This document shows positions 41,575 through 51,050 of a stretch of DNA of 64,000 bases, one piece after another (within the stretch, counting starts at the first letter, position 1; each line of letters starts with the position of its first letter). Origin of the DNA: Duganella sp. Root1480D1 (GTDB taxonomy: Bacteria; Pseudomonadota; Gammaproteobacteria; Burkholderiales; Burkholderiaceae_D); assembly GCF_001427305.1 (NCBI RefSeq), contig NZ_LMFZ01000050.1, forward strand, positions 62,001 through 126,000. The letters run 5' to 3'. Under the pieces are notes generated by a model, which searched no databases, was not told the DNA's origin, and worked only from the letters and a program-made list of their open reading frames with translations. The position numbers and the translations under genes were made by a program.

Positions 41575-42918
41575 TTATTCGTACACCCTGCCGGGATCGA
41601 AAACGCTGTCCGGCACCGGCACGCCGAACATGCGCAGGCGTTCGACAAAGCGCGGCCGCACGCCGGTGGCGTAGTAGTGCCCCTGCACCTTGCCCTGGGC
41701 GTCGACGCCAGTCTGCTCGAAATGGAATATCTCGTGCATGGCGACGGTGTCGCCTTCCATGCCGGTGACCTCCTGCAGGCTGACCAGCTTGCGCGTGCCG
41801 TCGGTCAGTCGCGAGAGCTGCATCACCACCGTGATCGCCGAGCAGATCTGCTGGCGCGCGGTGCGCGGCGTCAGGTTGGCGCCCGCCATGCCGACCATGC
41901 TCTCCAGCCGCGACAGCGCATCGCGCGGCGAGTTGGCGTGGATGGTGGCAAACGAGCCTTCGTGGCCGGTGTTCATCGCCTGCAGCATGTCGATCGCCTC
42001 GGCGCCGCGCACCTCGCCCAGGATGATGCGGTCCGGCCGCATGCGCAGCGCATTGCGCACCAGCGCCCGCTGCGTCACCTCGCCCTTGCCTTCCACGTTC
42101 GGCAGCCGCGTTTCCAGGCGCACGATGTGCGGCTGGCGCAGCTGCAGTTCCGCCGCGTCTTCAATGGTGACGATGCGCTCGCTGGCGGGGATGAAACCGG
42201 ACAGCACGTTGAGCAGCGTGGTCTTGCCGCTGCCGGTGCCGCCGGAAATCAGCACGTTCAGGCGCGCCTGGCCCAGCGCCTTCAGCACTTCCGACATGGG
42301 CGGCGTCAGGCTCTTGAACTCCAGCAGTTTTTCCATCGACAGCGGCTGCGCCGCGAAACGCCGGATCGACAGGATCGGTCCATCCACTGCCAGCGGCGGG
42401 ATGATGGCATTGACGCGTGAGCCGTCCGGCAGACGCGCATCGACCATCGGGCTTGATTCATCGACACGCCGGCCCACGCGCGACACGATCTTTTCGATGA
42501 TCTTCATCAGGTGCGTGTTGTCGTGGAAGCTGATCCCGGTCAGCTCCAGCCGGCCGGTACGCTCGACGTAGACCTGAGCATGGGTATTGACCAGGATGTC
42601 CGACACGCCGGGATCGGCCAGCAGCGGCTCCAGCGGGCCAAAGCCCAGCATCTCGTTCTGGATGTCCAGCACCAGCTTGTGCCGTTCGCCCTGGTTCAGC
42701 ACGATGCGCTCGTCGTCGACGATGCGCGCCACCAGCAGCGCCAGTTCGTGCTTGAACTGTTCCGGCGTCAGGCGTTTCAGGCGCTCCAGGTCGATGCGCT
42801 CCAGGATCATCTGGTGCATGGACTTTTTCAGCTCCTGGTAGGCGCCGTCGGCCATCGCCGGGGCGCTCGGCGCCTGTTGTCCGTCGTCGCCCAGTGCCAG
42901 GCGTTCTCGCAAGCTCAT
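41575..42918 (-). CDS. tadA: Tad pilus assembly ATPase TadA
   Basis: From the ATG at 42918 the product is 447 residues, a secretion ATPase of the CpaF/VirB11 type. Walker A GGTGSGKT (226-233), the Asp box [10 protein letters not shown], Walker [20 protein letters not shown] and the His box [13 protein letters not shown] are all present. It powers assembly (and in some Tad systems retraction) of the Flp pilus. The start is one base from the tadZ stop. Confidence 0.96.
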   Translation of the reverse strand: MSLRERLALGDDGQQAPSAPAMADGAYQELKKSMHQMILERIDLERLKRLTPEQFKHELALLVARIVDDERIVLNQGERHKLVLDIQNEMLGFGPLEPLLADPGVSDILVNTHAQVYVERTGRLELTGISFHDNTHLMKIIEKIVSRVGRRVDESSPMVDARLPDGSRVNAIIPPLAVDGPILSIRRFAAQPLSMEKLLEFKSLTPPMSEVLKALGQARLNVLISGGTGSGKTTLLNVLSGFIPASERIVTIEDAAELQLRQPHIVRLETRLPNVEGKGEVTQRALVRNALRMRPDRIILGEVRGAEAIDMLQAMNTGHEGSFATIHANSPRDALSRLESMVGMAGANLTPRTARQQICSAITVVMQLSRLTDGTRKLVSLQEVTGMEGDTVAMHEIFHFEQTGVDAQGKVQGHYYATGVRPRFVERLRMFGVPVPDSVFDPGRVYE

Positions 42919-42919
42919 G

Positions 42920-44101
42920 TCAATCTCCCATCGAAGTTTCGGCGCGGCCAAACAGCCGGTCGAACAAGCCTTTGCTTTCGGGCAGGCGGCGCTCGGTCAC
43001 CGTCTCCACCAGCTCCGCCAGGCTGCGCGCCACCGGGCTGCTGCGCGCAAGCTGTAGCAGCGGGATGCCCTGGTTGACCGAGTCGGTGGCGGACAGGTAA
43101 TCGTTGGGCACCGTGTGCAGCACGTCGGCGCCCAGCGCCTGCTCCAGGTCGGCCAGGCGCAACTTGCCGCCCTTTTCATACCGGTTGACGATCAGGCGCG
43201 TGCGCTCCTGCGGATAGCCGAGCGAACGGAAGATATCGAGCAGACGGCGCCCGTCGCGGATATCCGGCAGCGCCAGTTGCAGCACCGGGTAGATGGCATC
43301 GGCCTGGTCCAGCGCACGCAGCGACAGCGCATCGATCTGGCGCCCCACATCGAGCAGCACAAAGTCGTAATGCTGGCGCGCCACGCGCAGGATGGCGTCG
43401 ATATGGTCCGGCTTCATCTGTGTGGCCTGTGCCGGATCGTCGGCTGCCGCCAGCACGCCGTAACCGGGCGCCACGTGCACCAGGCACGATTCCAGGAACG
43501 CAGCATCGAGGCGGCCGATCTGGCCGCAGATATCGGACAAGGTCATGGCCGGCTTCTGGTCCGACACGTACAGCGTGGCGTCGCCGAACTGGCCGTGCAG
43601 GTCAAGCAGCAGCACTTTGCGCCCGGCCAACGCTGCCAGCGCATAACCGAAATTGGTGGCGAGGAAGGTGGCGCCGCTGCCGCCTTTGCAGGAAATGAAG
43701 GCCAGCGCCTTGCCCTCGCGCACCGCCGTCACGCCGCGCTCGATCTCGATGCGGTCCAGTGCCTCGTGCAGCGCGCGGTGCACCAGCGGCAGTTGCAGCA
43801 CTTCGCGCATGCCGACGCGCATGGCGCGGATCAGCAACTCGTGCTGCGGCACGCGCGTCAGCAGGATGAAGGAGGTGTCCGGATAATGCCGTGCCAGCGG
43901 CTCCAGCAGTTCAGCCTGCGCCGGCGCCACCTCGCTGGCATCGAACAGCACCAGTTCCGGCGGCTGCGGCAGCAGGCGCTCCACCGCATCGCGCAAGTCG
44001 CGCCGCGTGGCGGCCAGCAGCAGCGCCGGCAACCGCGCGGAGCCCTGGGCCGCCAGCTCCGCCTGCAACCGCTCGTCATTGCTGATCAACAGCGCTTTCA
44101 T
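42920..44101 (-). CDS. tadZ: Tad pilus localisation protein TadZ/CpaE
   Basis: The 393-residue protein has an atypical receiver-like N-terminal domain (ISNDERLQAEL, DASEVAPAQAE) and a ParA/MinD-type ATPase domain. The deviant Walker A reads KGGSGAT (139-145) with LLDLHGQFGDA and DFVLLDVGRQID further on. TadZ sets the cell-pole site of the pilus. The receiver domain lacks a full phosphorylation site, as usual for this family. Confidence 0.94.
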   Translation of the reverse strand: MKALLISNDERLQAELAAQGSARLPALLLAATRRDLRDAVERLLPQPPELVLFDASEVAPAQAELLEPLARHYPDTSFILLTRVPQHELLIRAMRVGMREVLQLPLVHRALHEALDRIEIERGVTAVREGKALAFISCKGGSGATFLATNFGYALAALAGRKVLLLDLHGQFGDATLYVSDQKPAMTLSDICGQIGRLDAAFLESCLVHVAPGYGVLAAADDPAQATQMKPDHIDAILRVARQHYDFVLLDVGRQIDALSLRALDQADAIYPVLQLALPDIRDGRRLLDIFRSLGYPQERTRLIVNRYEKGGKLRLADLEQALGADVLHTVPNDYLSATDSVNQGIPLLQLARSSPVARSLAELVETVTERRLPESKGLFDRLFGRAETSMGD

Positions 44102-44123
44102 GGGACCTCCTTTGCTTGCAGGT

Positions 44124-44699
44124 TCAGGGGCATGGCGACTGGCCCGGCGTATAGCCCAGCGATTCGGCTGCCACCAGCGCGCTGGAAGACGGCATCACAG
44201 CCGGTACCGGCACCATCGGCAGCAACGGTTCATAGGACAGTGCCGGGCAATCGGCCCCGCTGCCGCACAGGCTCACCCGCACGAAGCTGATGCAGCTCGG
44301 GCCGTGCGGATCGCGCGCGCAGTTGATGCGGTTGGCCAGCGGGCAGGCCGGCAGTACGGATACTGGCGCCAGTTCGCCGGCGCCGTTCTGCCACAGGTAT
44401 TCGATGCGCAGATTGGCGCTGCTGACGTTCGGCGCCAGCGGCAGCGCGCTGTCGTCGTCGCGGAACAGCGCCGCCTGGCGCAATGCCTGCATTGCCGCGC
44501 TGTTGCTGAAGTCCGTAATCGCGGCGGCACGTGCGGCGCGCTGGGTGACTTCGGGCAGCGCGTTCCACAGGAACAGCAGGCGGCCATATTCGAACATGGC
44601 GAATAGCAGGGGCATGAAGACCAGGCAGACCATGCCGAATTCGACGGTGGCGCTGCCGCGCTGGCGGGTTGGCTCAGTCGTCACGGCCGACCTCCGCAT
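44124..44699 (-). CDS. tadE: TadE-type pseudopilin
   Basis: The 191-residue protein starts with a short cationic leader and a TadE-like segment (QRGSATVEFGMVCLVFMPLLFAMFEYGRLLF) with Glu at the position needed by the prepilin peptidase. It has several cysteines in the C-terminal part (LPACPLANRINCARD, VSLCGSGADC), likely disulfide-bonded. It overlaps the next pseudopilin gene on its 5' side by 26 bases. Confidence 0.88.
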   Translation of the reverse strand: MRRSAVTTEPTRQRGSATVEFGMVCLVFMPLLFAMFEYGRLLFLWNALPEVTQRAARAAAITDFSNSAAMQALRQAALFRDDDSALPLAPNVSSANLRIEYLWQNGAGELAPVSVLPACPLANRINCARDPHGPSCISFVRVSLCGSGADCPALSYEPLLPMVPVPAVMPSSSALVAAESLGYTPGQSPCP

Positions 44700-45111
44700 A
44701 CGCCGCCAGCGTCACCGGATCGGTGCCGAAATCGACGATGGCATCGTTGTCTACGCTGAGTAGCACGCCAATCTTGGTCGGGGTATCGCTTGCCAGCAGC
44801 GCGCTGCAACTGCCGATATCGCAAATGAATTCGACGCGCAGCGTCTGGACGTCGACTTCGGCCGCAGCCAGCGTGCTGTCGATCAGCGAACGCGCGGTAT
44901 TCAGCACCACGGAACGCCGGCCGCTGTCGCGCAGCACTTCGAGCGGCACGGTGGACAGGAAGCGCGCCGCATTGCTGGCGGCGCGGTCCACCGCCGCGCC
45001 GTTGATGGCCAACCGCCCCATGTTCAGGGCCAGCACCAGCAAAGGCGCCAGCCCCGCCATCACCAGGGCGGCCTCGATGGCGGCCACGCCGCGGCAGCGC
45101 AGCTGCCTCAT
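44674..45111 (-). CDS. tadF: TadE/TadF-like pseudopilin
   Basis: From the ATG at 45111 the product is 145 residues with the leader MRQLRCRGVAAIEAALVMAGLAPLLVLALNMGR split into a processing site (RG/VAAIE) and a membrane helix. It is a minor pseudopilin of the TadE/F type. The start overlaps tadG by four bases. The two pseudopilins could be named TadE or TadF in either order. Confidence 0.85.
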   Translation of the reverse strand: MRQLRCRGVAAIEAALVMAGLAPLLVLALNMGRLAINGAAVDRAASNAARFLSTVPLEVLRDSGRRSVVLNTARSLIDSTLAAAEVDVQTLRVEFICDIGSCSALLASDTPTKIGVLLSVDNDAIVDFGTDPVTLAAYAEVGRDD

Positions 45112-46511
45112 CGCAGCAGCTCCACGTCGGTGGCCAGCGCCGCCAGCTCTTTTGCGCTGAGGATGCCGGCGAACTCGCCCGGCACTTCGGTGGCCGAGGC
45201 CTGTGCCGTCAACAGGAAGCGCGCCACCGCCAGCACCGTGCCGTCCGCATTGGTCCCGGCCGCGACCGGGCATGCCAGCAGCGGCACATACAGCAGGCGC
45301 CGTTCCTTGCGGCCCGGGTATCCGGCAGGTGAGGTCCTGAAGCCATTGTTGATGTAGGCGCCGGAGGCGGGCCAGTTGGTGCCGGTGCCGCTGAACACCG
45401 GCGATGCGGGGTACAGGCTATTCCAATGGCTGGAAAGGAAGGCGCTGTTGTTGCTCCGCCTGGCGGGGCCGTAAGCCCATAGCGTCCCGTACTGCGCCGG
45501 GGCGATGGCCGGCAGCGGATAGGCGCCATCGGCGACTGACATCAGCGGCTTGCCGGCGCCGGGCGTACTGGCAACGGCCGCGGCTTGCGGCGGGTAGCTG
45601 CTGATCCAGCTGGCCAGGCTGCCGCGGTACTCGCGCACATTGGTGTCCGGCGGCGCCGTGTACGGGTCGCAGGCGTCGCTGCCGCCATAAATACCGAAGC
45701 GCGAATTGAGCTGCTGCCACAAGCCGAAACCGGCGTTGCGGCGCAAGTGCAGCGCACCGTCCAGTGCGGGATAGGCCAGCTTGCCGGTGCACATGAACGG
45801 CGCCACCTGGCTGTTGTCGGTACTGGCGTCTAGCGCGACGCTGCCTGGCGGGCTGGCCGGATCGATCAGGAAGTACTCGCCGCTGCTGGCGCCGGCCGCC
45901 GGATTCAGGGCCAGCAGGTTGTAGGCGACGCCAAAGCGGAAGCCGTAGTCGATGCGTTCGTCCAGGCCGGCGCCGTTGTAGCGCGTGGCGGTCGGCACGC
46001 TGCTCGGTGCGCAGATAGCCAGCGGCAGCACGCGCAAGCCGTTCGGCCCGGCCACGGCGCGCGCGCCCACCGTGGTGGCGTCGCTGCCGCCCAGCAGGCG
46101 GCCGAACGCCACCGGCAGGACGGTAAAAGCCTCGCCCTGCGCGGCCATGTCGGCGCGCGCATAACGCAGCCCGCCGGGTGCGCCCTGCGCTGCACTGGAA
46201 TCCAGCCAGGGGCCGGCCGGGCTGGCGGCAAACGACAGCACGGCGGCATTGAGCCCGACCCGGCCCACACCACGCACACGGCGGTTCACCACGGCGGCAC
46301 CGGCAACGAACACGGCATTCGATATGCCGCTTGCGCTGCCGTCGAGCTGCTGCGCGGCGGTCAATGCAACCGAATCAGCCACCTGCTGCAGCTGGCCCTG
46401 GCGCTGGAAGGCCATCGACAGCTCCAGTGCCAGCCCGCACACGCCGATTGCCAGCGGCAGGATGAAGGCCGTCATGATCAAGACCGAGCCGCGTTCACGC
46501 TGCCTGTTCAT
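45108..46511 (-). CDS. tadG: TadG-like pilus assembly protein
   Basis: The 467-residue protein has the N-terminal TadG domain (RQRERGSVLIMTAFILPLAIGVCGLALELSMAFQ with cleavable leader) and a long periplasmic part rich in Gly, Ala, Ser and Tyr. It lacks an obvious vWA domain with a full MIDAS motif, which some TadG proteins carry. It is a secreted, probably envelope-spanning component. It overlaps the secretin gene by four bases. Confidence 0.88.
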   Translation of the reverse strand: MNRQRERGSVLIMTAFILPLAIGVCGLALELSMAFQRQGQLQQVADSVALTAAQQLDGSASGISNAVFVAGAAVVNRRVRGVGRVGLNAAVLSFAASPAGPWLDSSAAQGAPGGLRYARADMAAQGEAFTVLPVAFGRLLGGSDATTVGARAVAGPNGLRVLPLAICAPSSVPTATRYNGAGLDERIDYGFRFGVAYNLLALNPAAGASSGEYFLIDPASPPGSVALDASTDNSQVAPFMCTGKLAYPALDGALHLRRNAGFGLWQQLNSRFGIYGGSDACDPYTAPPDTNVREYRGSLASWISSYPPQAAAVASTPGAGKPLMSVADGAYPLPAIAPAQYGTLWAYGPARRSNNSAFLSSHWNSLYPASPVFSGTGTNWPASGAYINNGFRTSPAGYPGRKERRLLYVPLLACPVAAGTNADGTVLAVARFLLTAQASATEVPGEFAGILSAKELAALATDVELLR

Positions 46512-47875
46512 TTGCGCTCTCCCGCGTCCGGCGCTGGTTCGGTGAAGGACTTGCGGTAGCGCGCCTGGGCCGCCGCCGCCGCCGCGCCATCGAGCCCGGC
46601 ACCCTCGCCGTCCGGCTTGACCAGGTGGGCCGTGATCACGAACAGCAGTTCGCTGCGGTCGTTCTGGAAGTCGCTGCTGCGGAACAAGGCGCCCAGCACC
46701 GGTATCTCGCTAAGCAATGGCACACCCTTGACGTTGTTGACCTGGGTGTGCCGGATCAGCCCCCCGATGGCAAAGCTCTGGCCATCCTGAAGCTGTACCG
46801 TGGTGCTGGCGCGGCGCGTGGTGATCAATGGGAAGATGGCGCGCCCGCTGAAGTTGCCGTTACTGACGCCAACGCCGTCACGCGACAGCTCCGACACTTC
46901 CGGCGCCACCTTCAGGTTGATGCGGCCGCCCGCCAGCACGGTCGGGGTGAATTTCAGGCCGACGCCGAATTCCTTTTCCTCCAGCGTGATGCGGTTGCTT
47001 TCCTGCGCCACCGGCACCATGACCTTGCCGCCGGCGAGGAAGCTGCCTTCCTGCCCGCTCATGGCCATCACGGTCGGTTCGGCCAGGATGCGCACCTGGC
47101 CATCCTGCCGCTCCGCATCGAGCCGCACGCTGCTGCCGTTGGATTTCGTCAGCGCCAGCCCGCTGCCCAAAGTGCCGCTCAGGAAGTCGGCCAGCACCAT
47201 GGCGGTCCAACTGCCGCTGGCATGGCGCAGCGACAGCCCGGCCTCCAGCTTGTCGAGCAGGGTTTTGGATACCTCCGCCACTTTCACTTCCAGCTTGACC
47301 TGCTGCGGCGCGCTGACGGCCAGCAGGTTCACCAATCGCGGGCCGGGTGCGGAGGCCTGCGCCGTTGCGCCTTCCTTGCGCGCCAGCGGCTGCGGCGCCT
47401 GGCGCACGAAAGCTTGCGCCAGGTCCAGCACCTGCGCCAGTGTGGCGCCGTCGCTCACGCTGCCGCTCAGGGCGATGGCATCGGCGGCGGCACTGACCTT
47501 GATGCTGCGCTCCTGCGGCAGCAGCTCCGCCAGGCTGGCGCGCAGCGGCGATACGTCCAGGCCCACCGCCACCTCCACCACGCTGCAGGCGCCGGTCTTG
47601 CCCTGCACGATCAGGTTGGTGCTGCCGATTTCGGCCCCCACCAGGTACAGCGTGTCCGGCGCCACCAGGGTTGCCTGCAGCACGTGCGGGTTGCCGATAC
47701 TGCGACCGCTCACGGTATCGGGCAGGCGCATCAGGGTGGATTTTCCGAGTTCCAGCGCCAGCTTGCCGGGAACGGCTGGCGAACCGGCGCAGCGCAGGTT
47801 GTCGCTAAGTGCCGGCGCGACAGGGAGGAGCAACAGTGCCAGCGCGGCCGGCAGGCAGGTAGGTGCGAATCGCAT
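46508..47875 (-). CDS. rcpA: Tad pilus outer-membrane secretin RcpA/CpaC
   Basis: The 455-residue protein has a signal peptide (cleavage near APALS), an N-terminal pilus-formation domain (KLALELGKSTLMRLPDTVSGRSIGNP), a BON-like segment with VSDGATLAQVLDLAQAFV, and a secretin domain (VKLEVKVAEVSKTLLDKL to GGLIRHTQVNNVKGVPLLSEIPVLGALFRS). It forms the outer-membrane pore. It lies 9 bases after rcpC. Confidence 0.95.
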   Translation of the reverse strand: MRFAPTCLPAALALLLLPVAPALSDNLRCAGSPAVPGKLALELGKSTLMRLPDTVSGRSIGNPHVLQATLVAPDTLYLVGAEIGSTNLIVQGKTGACSVVEVAVGLDVSPLRASLAELLPQERSIKVSAAADAIALSGSVSDGATLAQVLDLAQAFVRQAPQPLARKEGATAQASAPGPRLVNLLAVSAPQQVKLEVKVAEVSKTLLDKLEAGLSLRHASGSWTAMVLADFLSGTLGSGLALTKSNGSSVRLDAERQDGQVRILAEPTVMAMSGQEGSFLAGGKVMVPVAQESNRITLEEKEFGVGLKFTPTVLAGGRINLKVAPEVSELSRDGVGVSNGNFSGRAIFPLITTRRASTTVQLQDGQSFAIGGLIRHTQVNNVKGVPLLSEIPVLGALFRSSDFQNDRSELLFVITAHLVKPDGEGAGLDGAAAAAAQARYRKSFTEPAPDAGERK

Positions 47876-47884
47876 GGCCCCTCC

Positions 47885-48742
47885 TCACAGGCATTCCTTG
47901 CTGCTGCGGTTGCCGTCGATAACGCCGATGCAATAGCGCACCGGTTCGGCGGAGGGAGGCAGGGCGGCCCGCGCCAGGCGTGGCGCGGCAGCGGGCGGTG
48001 CGGTGGCGGCGGCCGCATGCGGCGCTGTCAGCGCAGCCTCCAGGCCAAGCACGCTGTGGCGGGTGGCACCCGCTGTGGCGCCCGGCCGCGGGTCGACCTG
48101 GTTGCGCAGCACCAGCGACAGCGTGCCGACGCTGCGCGCCAGGTCGAGCTGCTCGGCCTGGCCCGGCGTCACTTCCAGCGTGACGGCGTTGACCACGCGC
48201 GGCTTGGTGTCGTCGCGCGCCACTTCCTGCGCCACTGCCAGCACCAGGATCCGTTCCAGCACGATCTTGGACAGTGCGGCCTCGTTGCCGCTGCTGCCAT
48301 TGTTCTGCGCCGGTGCATACACCAGGATGTCGACGAAGTTGCCCGGCAAGGCAAAGCCGGCCACGCCGACGACGTCGTTGACGCGCACGGTAATGGCGCG
48401 CTTGCCTTCCGCGATCAGGGCCGACAAGCCGCCCAGCGTGCCGGCCGGCGCCAGCTTGGTTTCCGTCACCGGCTCGCCGCGCTGCACGCTGGCTTTCAGC
48501 ACGCGGCCCGCGAGCGCCGCCACTTCGCGCCGGGCACCGGCCGGCACGCTGCTGGCCGGCCACTCGGCCAGCGACAGCATGTCCGGCGCCAGGCGCTGGC
48601 CCAGGCCGACATCGGCGGCGGCCACCGCGATGCGCACGGTGGACGATGCAGGCTGGCGCAGCCAGCGCGACGCCAGCAGCACGGCGGCCAAGCCCAGCAC
48701 CATCGCCAGGCCCAGCATCAACAGGGCGCGCCGGCTCTTCAT
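47885..48742 (-). CDS. rcpC: Flp pilus assembly protein RcpC/CpaB
   Basis: The 285-residue protein has an N-terminal membrane anchor (LLMLGLAMVLGLAAVLLASRW), an SAF/beta-clip domain (VRIAVAAADVGLGQRLAPDMLSLAEWP) and a C-terminal RcpC domain (RVNDVVGVAGFALPGNFVDILVYA, LERILVLAVAQEVA, VTLEVTPGQAEQLDLARSVGTLSLVLRN). It is a periplasmic assembly factor that stabilises the secretin. It overlaps the AAA ATPase gene by four bases. Confidence 0.94.
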   Translation of the reverse strand: MKSRRALLMLGLAMVLGLAAVLLASRWLRQPASSTVRIAVAAADVGLGQRLAPDMLSLAEWPASSVPAGARREVAALAGRVLKASVQRGEPVTETKLAPAGTLGGLSALIAEGKRAITVRVNDVVGVAGFALPGNFVDILVYAPAQNNGSSGNEAALSKIVLERILVLAVAQEVARDDTKPRVVNAVTLEVTPGQAEQLDLARSVGTLSLVLRNQVDPRPGATAGATRHSVLGLEAALTAPHAAAATAPPAAAPRLARAALPPSAEPVRYCIGVIDGNRSSKECL

Positions 48743-50028
48743 ACGGCACCGTCGGCGAACATGCTGGACCAGGCCTGGTCCAGCGTGGCGGGGCTCAGGC
48801 TTGGCACGGTGCCGGCGAAGCCTGCAAATTCCGCCACGCGCGCCACGATTTCCCGTGGCAGGCTGGCCAGCAGGGGCTGGCCGCTGCCCTGGTGCAGTTC
48901 TCCGACCAGGTAGGCCAGCGCCGCCTCATCGGCCTCGATGCCGCGCGCCCGGCATTGCTGGCGCAGCAGGCTGCGGTAGCTTGCTTCCGGCAGCGGCCCG
49001 AGCGCCACCTTGTAGCCGATGCGGCGCAATGCCGCGCCATCGAGCAGCGTTTGCGGCGCCAGGTTGGTGGCAAAGGCCAGCGCCGCCTGGCATGGCACGC
49101 TGAAGGCATGGCCGCCGGGCAGCGCCAGCTGGTCGGTGCCGGTATCGAGCAATTGCGACAGGCGGTTCAGCAGCGCGGTGGCCGGCAGGCGCTGGCGCCC
49201 CAGGTCGTCGATGATCAGCAAGCCGTGGCAAGCCTTGAGCTGGGGTGGCGCCAGGTAGCAGCCGCCGGCGGCATCGTGACGCAAGTCCAGCATGGCGCCA
49301 TCGAGTTCCGCCCCCAGTTGCACCACGGGACGCTGGCACAGCAGCCAGCGCGTGTCGCCGCTGCGGGCACTGGATGGCCGCCCCGGCAAAGGCGGCGGCG
49401 CCAGGTGCACCGCCGGGTCGTACAATTGGATGATGGTGCTGCCCACCGCCACCGCATACGGCACGGCCACCACGCCTTGCAGCAGGCGTCCCAGCTTGCG
49501 CGCCAGCGTGCTCTTGCCGCTGCCGGAAGGCCCGTACAGGCATACCGAGCGCCCCGCATGCATGGCGGCGCCGACCAGTTCGTGAATGCGCGGCGGCAGG
49601 CAATCGTCGGCGAAGACGCTGGCTACGTCGGCCGCCAGCACCGGCGGCAGTTGCAGGGCCTGGCGCTGCAACTGGGCGCGCCAGGCTTCGAGCGGCACCG
49701 GCGCCGGGCCCGCATATGGTGCGCGGTCGAGCCATTCCGCCGCACGCTGGCGGCCGATGCCGGTAAGCTGGTACTGCACGTCGATCTCGGAATCGCCGCG
49801 CCATGCGACTTCCACCAACTGCTCGCCTTGCAGGCCGTCCAGCACTTCACGCAACACATTGATCGACAGCCGCAAGCGGCTGGTCAGCACCGACAAATGG
49901 CATTTACCCGCCCCCAGCAAAGCCTTGCCAGCCAGCTCGGCCAGCAGGGCCGGCTCCAGGCCGGTGTCGCGCACCGTGCGCGGCGGGATGGGCAACAGCG
50001 GCTGTTCATCGTCTGCAAAATCGATCAT
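48739..50028 (-). CDS. AAA-type ATPase of the Tad locus
   Basis: From the ATG at 50028 (preceded by AGGAGG) the product is 429 residues. Walker A GPSGSGKS (166-173) and Walker B LLIIDDLGRQ (about 265-275) sit in an AAA domain, preceded by a winged-helix-like N-terminal part (LSINVLREVLDGLQGEQLVEVAW). It is not one of the core Tad proteins of other bacteria; similar genes occur in betaproteobacterial tad loci. The role, possibly regulatory, is not known. Confidence 0.85.
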   Translation of the reverse strand: MIDFADDEQPLLPIPPRTVRDTGLEPALLAELAGKALLGAGKCHLSVLTSRLRLSINVLREVLDGLQGEQLVEVAWRGDSEIDVQYQLTGIGRQRAAEWLDRAPYAGPAPVPLEAWRAQLQRQALQLPPVLAADVASVFADDCLPPRIHELVGAAMHAGRSVCLYGPSGSGKSTLARKLGRLLQGVVAVPYAVAVGSTIIQLYDPAVHLAPPPLPGRPSSARSGDTRWLLCQRPVVQLGAELDGAMLDLRHDAAGGCYLAPPQLKACHGLLIIDDLGRQRLPATALLNRLSQLLDTGTDQLALPGGHAFSVPCQAALAFATNLAPQTLLDGAALRRIGYKVALGPLPEASYRSLLRQQCRARGIEADEAALAYLVGELHQGSGQPLLASLPREIVARVAEFAGFAGTVPSLSPATLDQAWSSMFADGAV

Positions 50029-50094
50029 GGTGACCTCCTGTAGGAAACGATGATAGCCATAGGTTTCCGGATGGATATTGAGGCGGAGCAAAGG

Positions 50095-50532
50095 TCAGCG
50101 ATGCGCCAACACAACGCTCGCCACGGTGCCGGCAGCGATTGCCACGGCATATGGCATGCCTTCCGCCTTGCCGCCGCGCCAGCGCGCCAGTTGCAGGCAG
50201 CACAAGGCCAGCACGCCGCCCGCCATCGCGCTCAACAGCGAAAGCTGCAGCGCCTGCCAGGGCCCGACGAAGCTGCCCGCCATGGCCGCCAGCTTGACGT
50301 CGCCAGCCGCCATCCCGCCCAGTGCATAAAGAGGAAGGAACAGCAGCAAGCCCACCGTCGCGCCCGCCAAGCCCTGCGCCAGCAGCGCGCTGCCCCCGCC
50401 CAGCCGCCAATGGAGCGCCAGCGCCAGCAGCAGGCCCGCCGCCACCAGCACATTGGGAATCCGGCGCCAGGCCAGGTCCGATACTGCGGCCTGGAGCACC
50501 AGGCACAGCAAGATGATTTCGAGTCCGCTCAT
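50095..50532 (-). CDS. tadV: Prepilin peptidase TadV/CpaA
   Basis: From the ATG at 50532 the product is 145 residues with several membrane spans. The two catalytic Asp residues are D19 in SDLAWRRIPN and D78 in GDVKL. The usual GxGD motif reads AAGD here. It cleaves and prepares Flp and TadE/F leader peptides. The start lies 47 bases after the flp stop, so it is co-transcribed with flp. Confidence 0.92.
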   Translation of the reverse strand: MSGLEIILLCLVLQAAVSDLAWRRIPNVLVAAGLLLALALHWRLGGGSALLAQGLAGATVGLLLFLPLYALGGMAAGDVKLAAMAGSFVGPWQALQLSLLSAMAGGVLALCCLQLARWRGGKAEGMPYAVAIAAGTVASVVLAHR

Positions 50533-50579
50533 AGAGAAAAGGCTGGCGACCCGGCCGCCGCCAGGCGCCAGCCACCCCA

Positions 50580-50753
50580 TCAAGGCGTCAGTGCATCGAC
50601 CACACGGTTGAACACGGCTGTCAGCTCGCTCGAGACGCTGGTCATGGCCGTGCCTACCGCAAGTGCAATCAGCGAAGCGATCAGGCCATATTCGATTGCC
50701 GTCACGCCCCGCTCATCCCTGATGAAACGCCTCACTGCAGAAAGTGCTTTCAT
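50580..50753 (-). CDS. flp: Flp-type major pilin
   Basis: The 57-residue pre-pilin has a leader MKALSAVRRFIRDERG, cleaved after Gly16, and a mature hydrophobic helix VTAIEYGLIASLIALAVGT with the Flp motif Glu-Tyr at positions 5-6. The start is at 50753, with AAGGAGA seven bases upstream. It is the first gene of the tad operon, as expected for the major subunit. Confidence 0.94.
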   Translation of the reverse strand: MKALSAVRRFIRDERGVTAIEYGLIASLIALAVGTAMTSVSSELTAVFNRVVDALTP

Positions 50754-50808
50754 GATGATCTCCTTCGCTAGGAAAACTCTGATGCCTGGGTGGCGCATCA
50801 TTGGCTTC

Positions 50809-50814
50809 ACTATA
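50809..50814 (-). promoter_or_regulatory. Candidate -10 box for flp
   Basis: TATAGT lies 56 bases upstream of the flp ATG on the minus strand. No good -35 box is seen at the correct distance, so this is a weak call. The 297-base gap between flp and the GGDEF gene (50754-51050) otherwise shows nothing clear; it is AT-richer than its surroundings and should hold the divergent promoters. Confidence 0.3.
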
Positions 50815-51050
50815 GGAGCCATTCCTACGAGCAAGTTGACATTGCGCAAGCTTTCCGCACAGAACTTTTTCTCGCTGTGCGGTGTTCTATGTCAAACTGT
50901 AGGCGTGGGAGGTGTGTTGCAATGAGGTCGCGTTTTGCATGAGACTACGCAAAGTTAATTGCCGAGAATGCAAAAAAGATTTATCCTGATCAGCTATTCT
51001 TTAGAAAGCCCCTTGCTTTGCCGCTGAGCGCCTAGTTAACGGACACTCAC

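Noticed and set aside
46625-48913. 762-codon plus-strand open frame
   Set aside because: It is antisense to rcpA and rcpC, which have full domain evidence; composition is that of a shadow frame.
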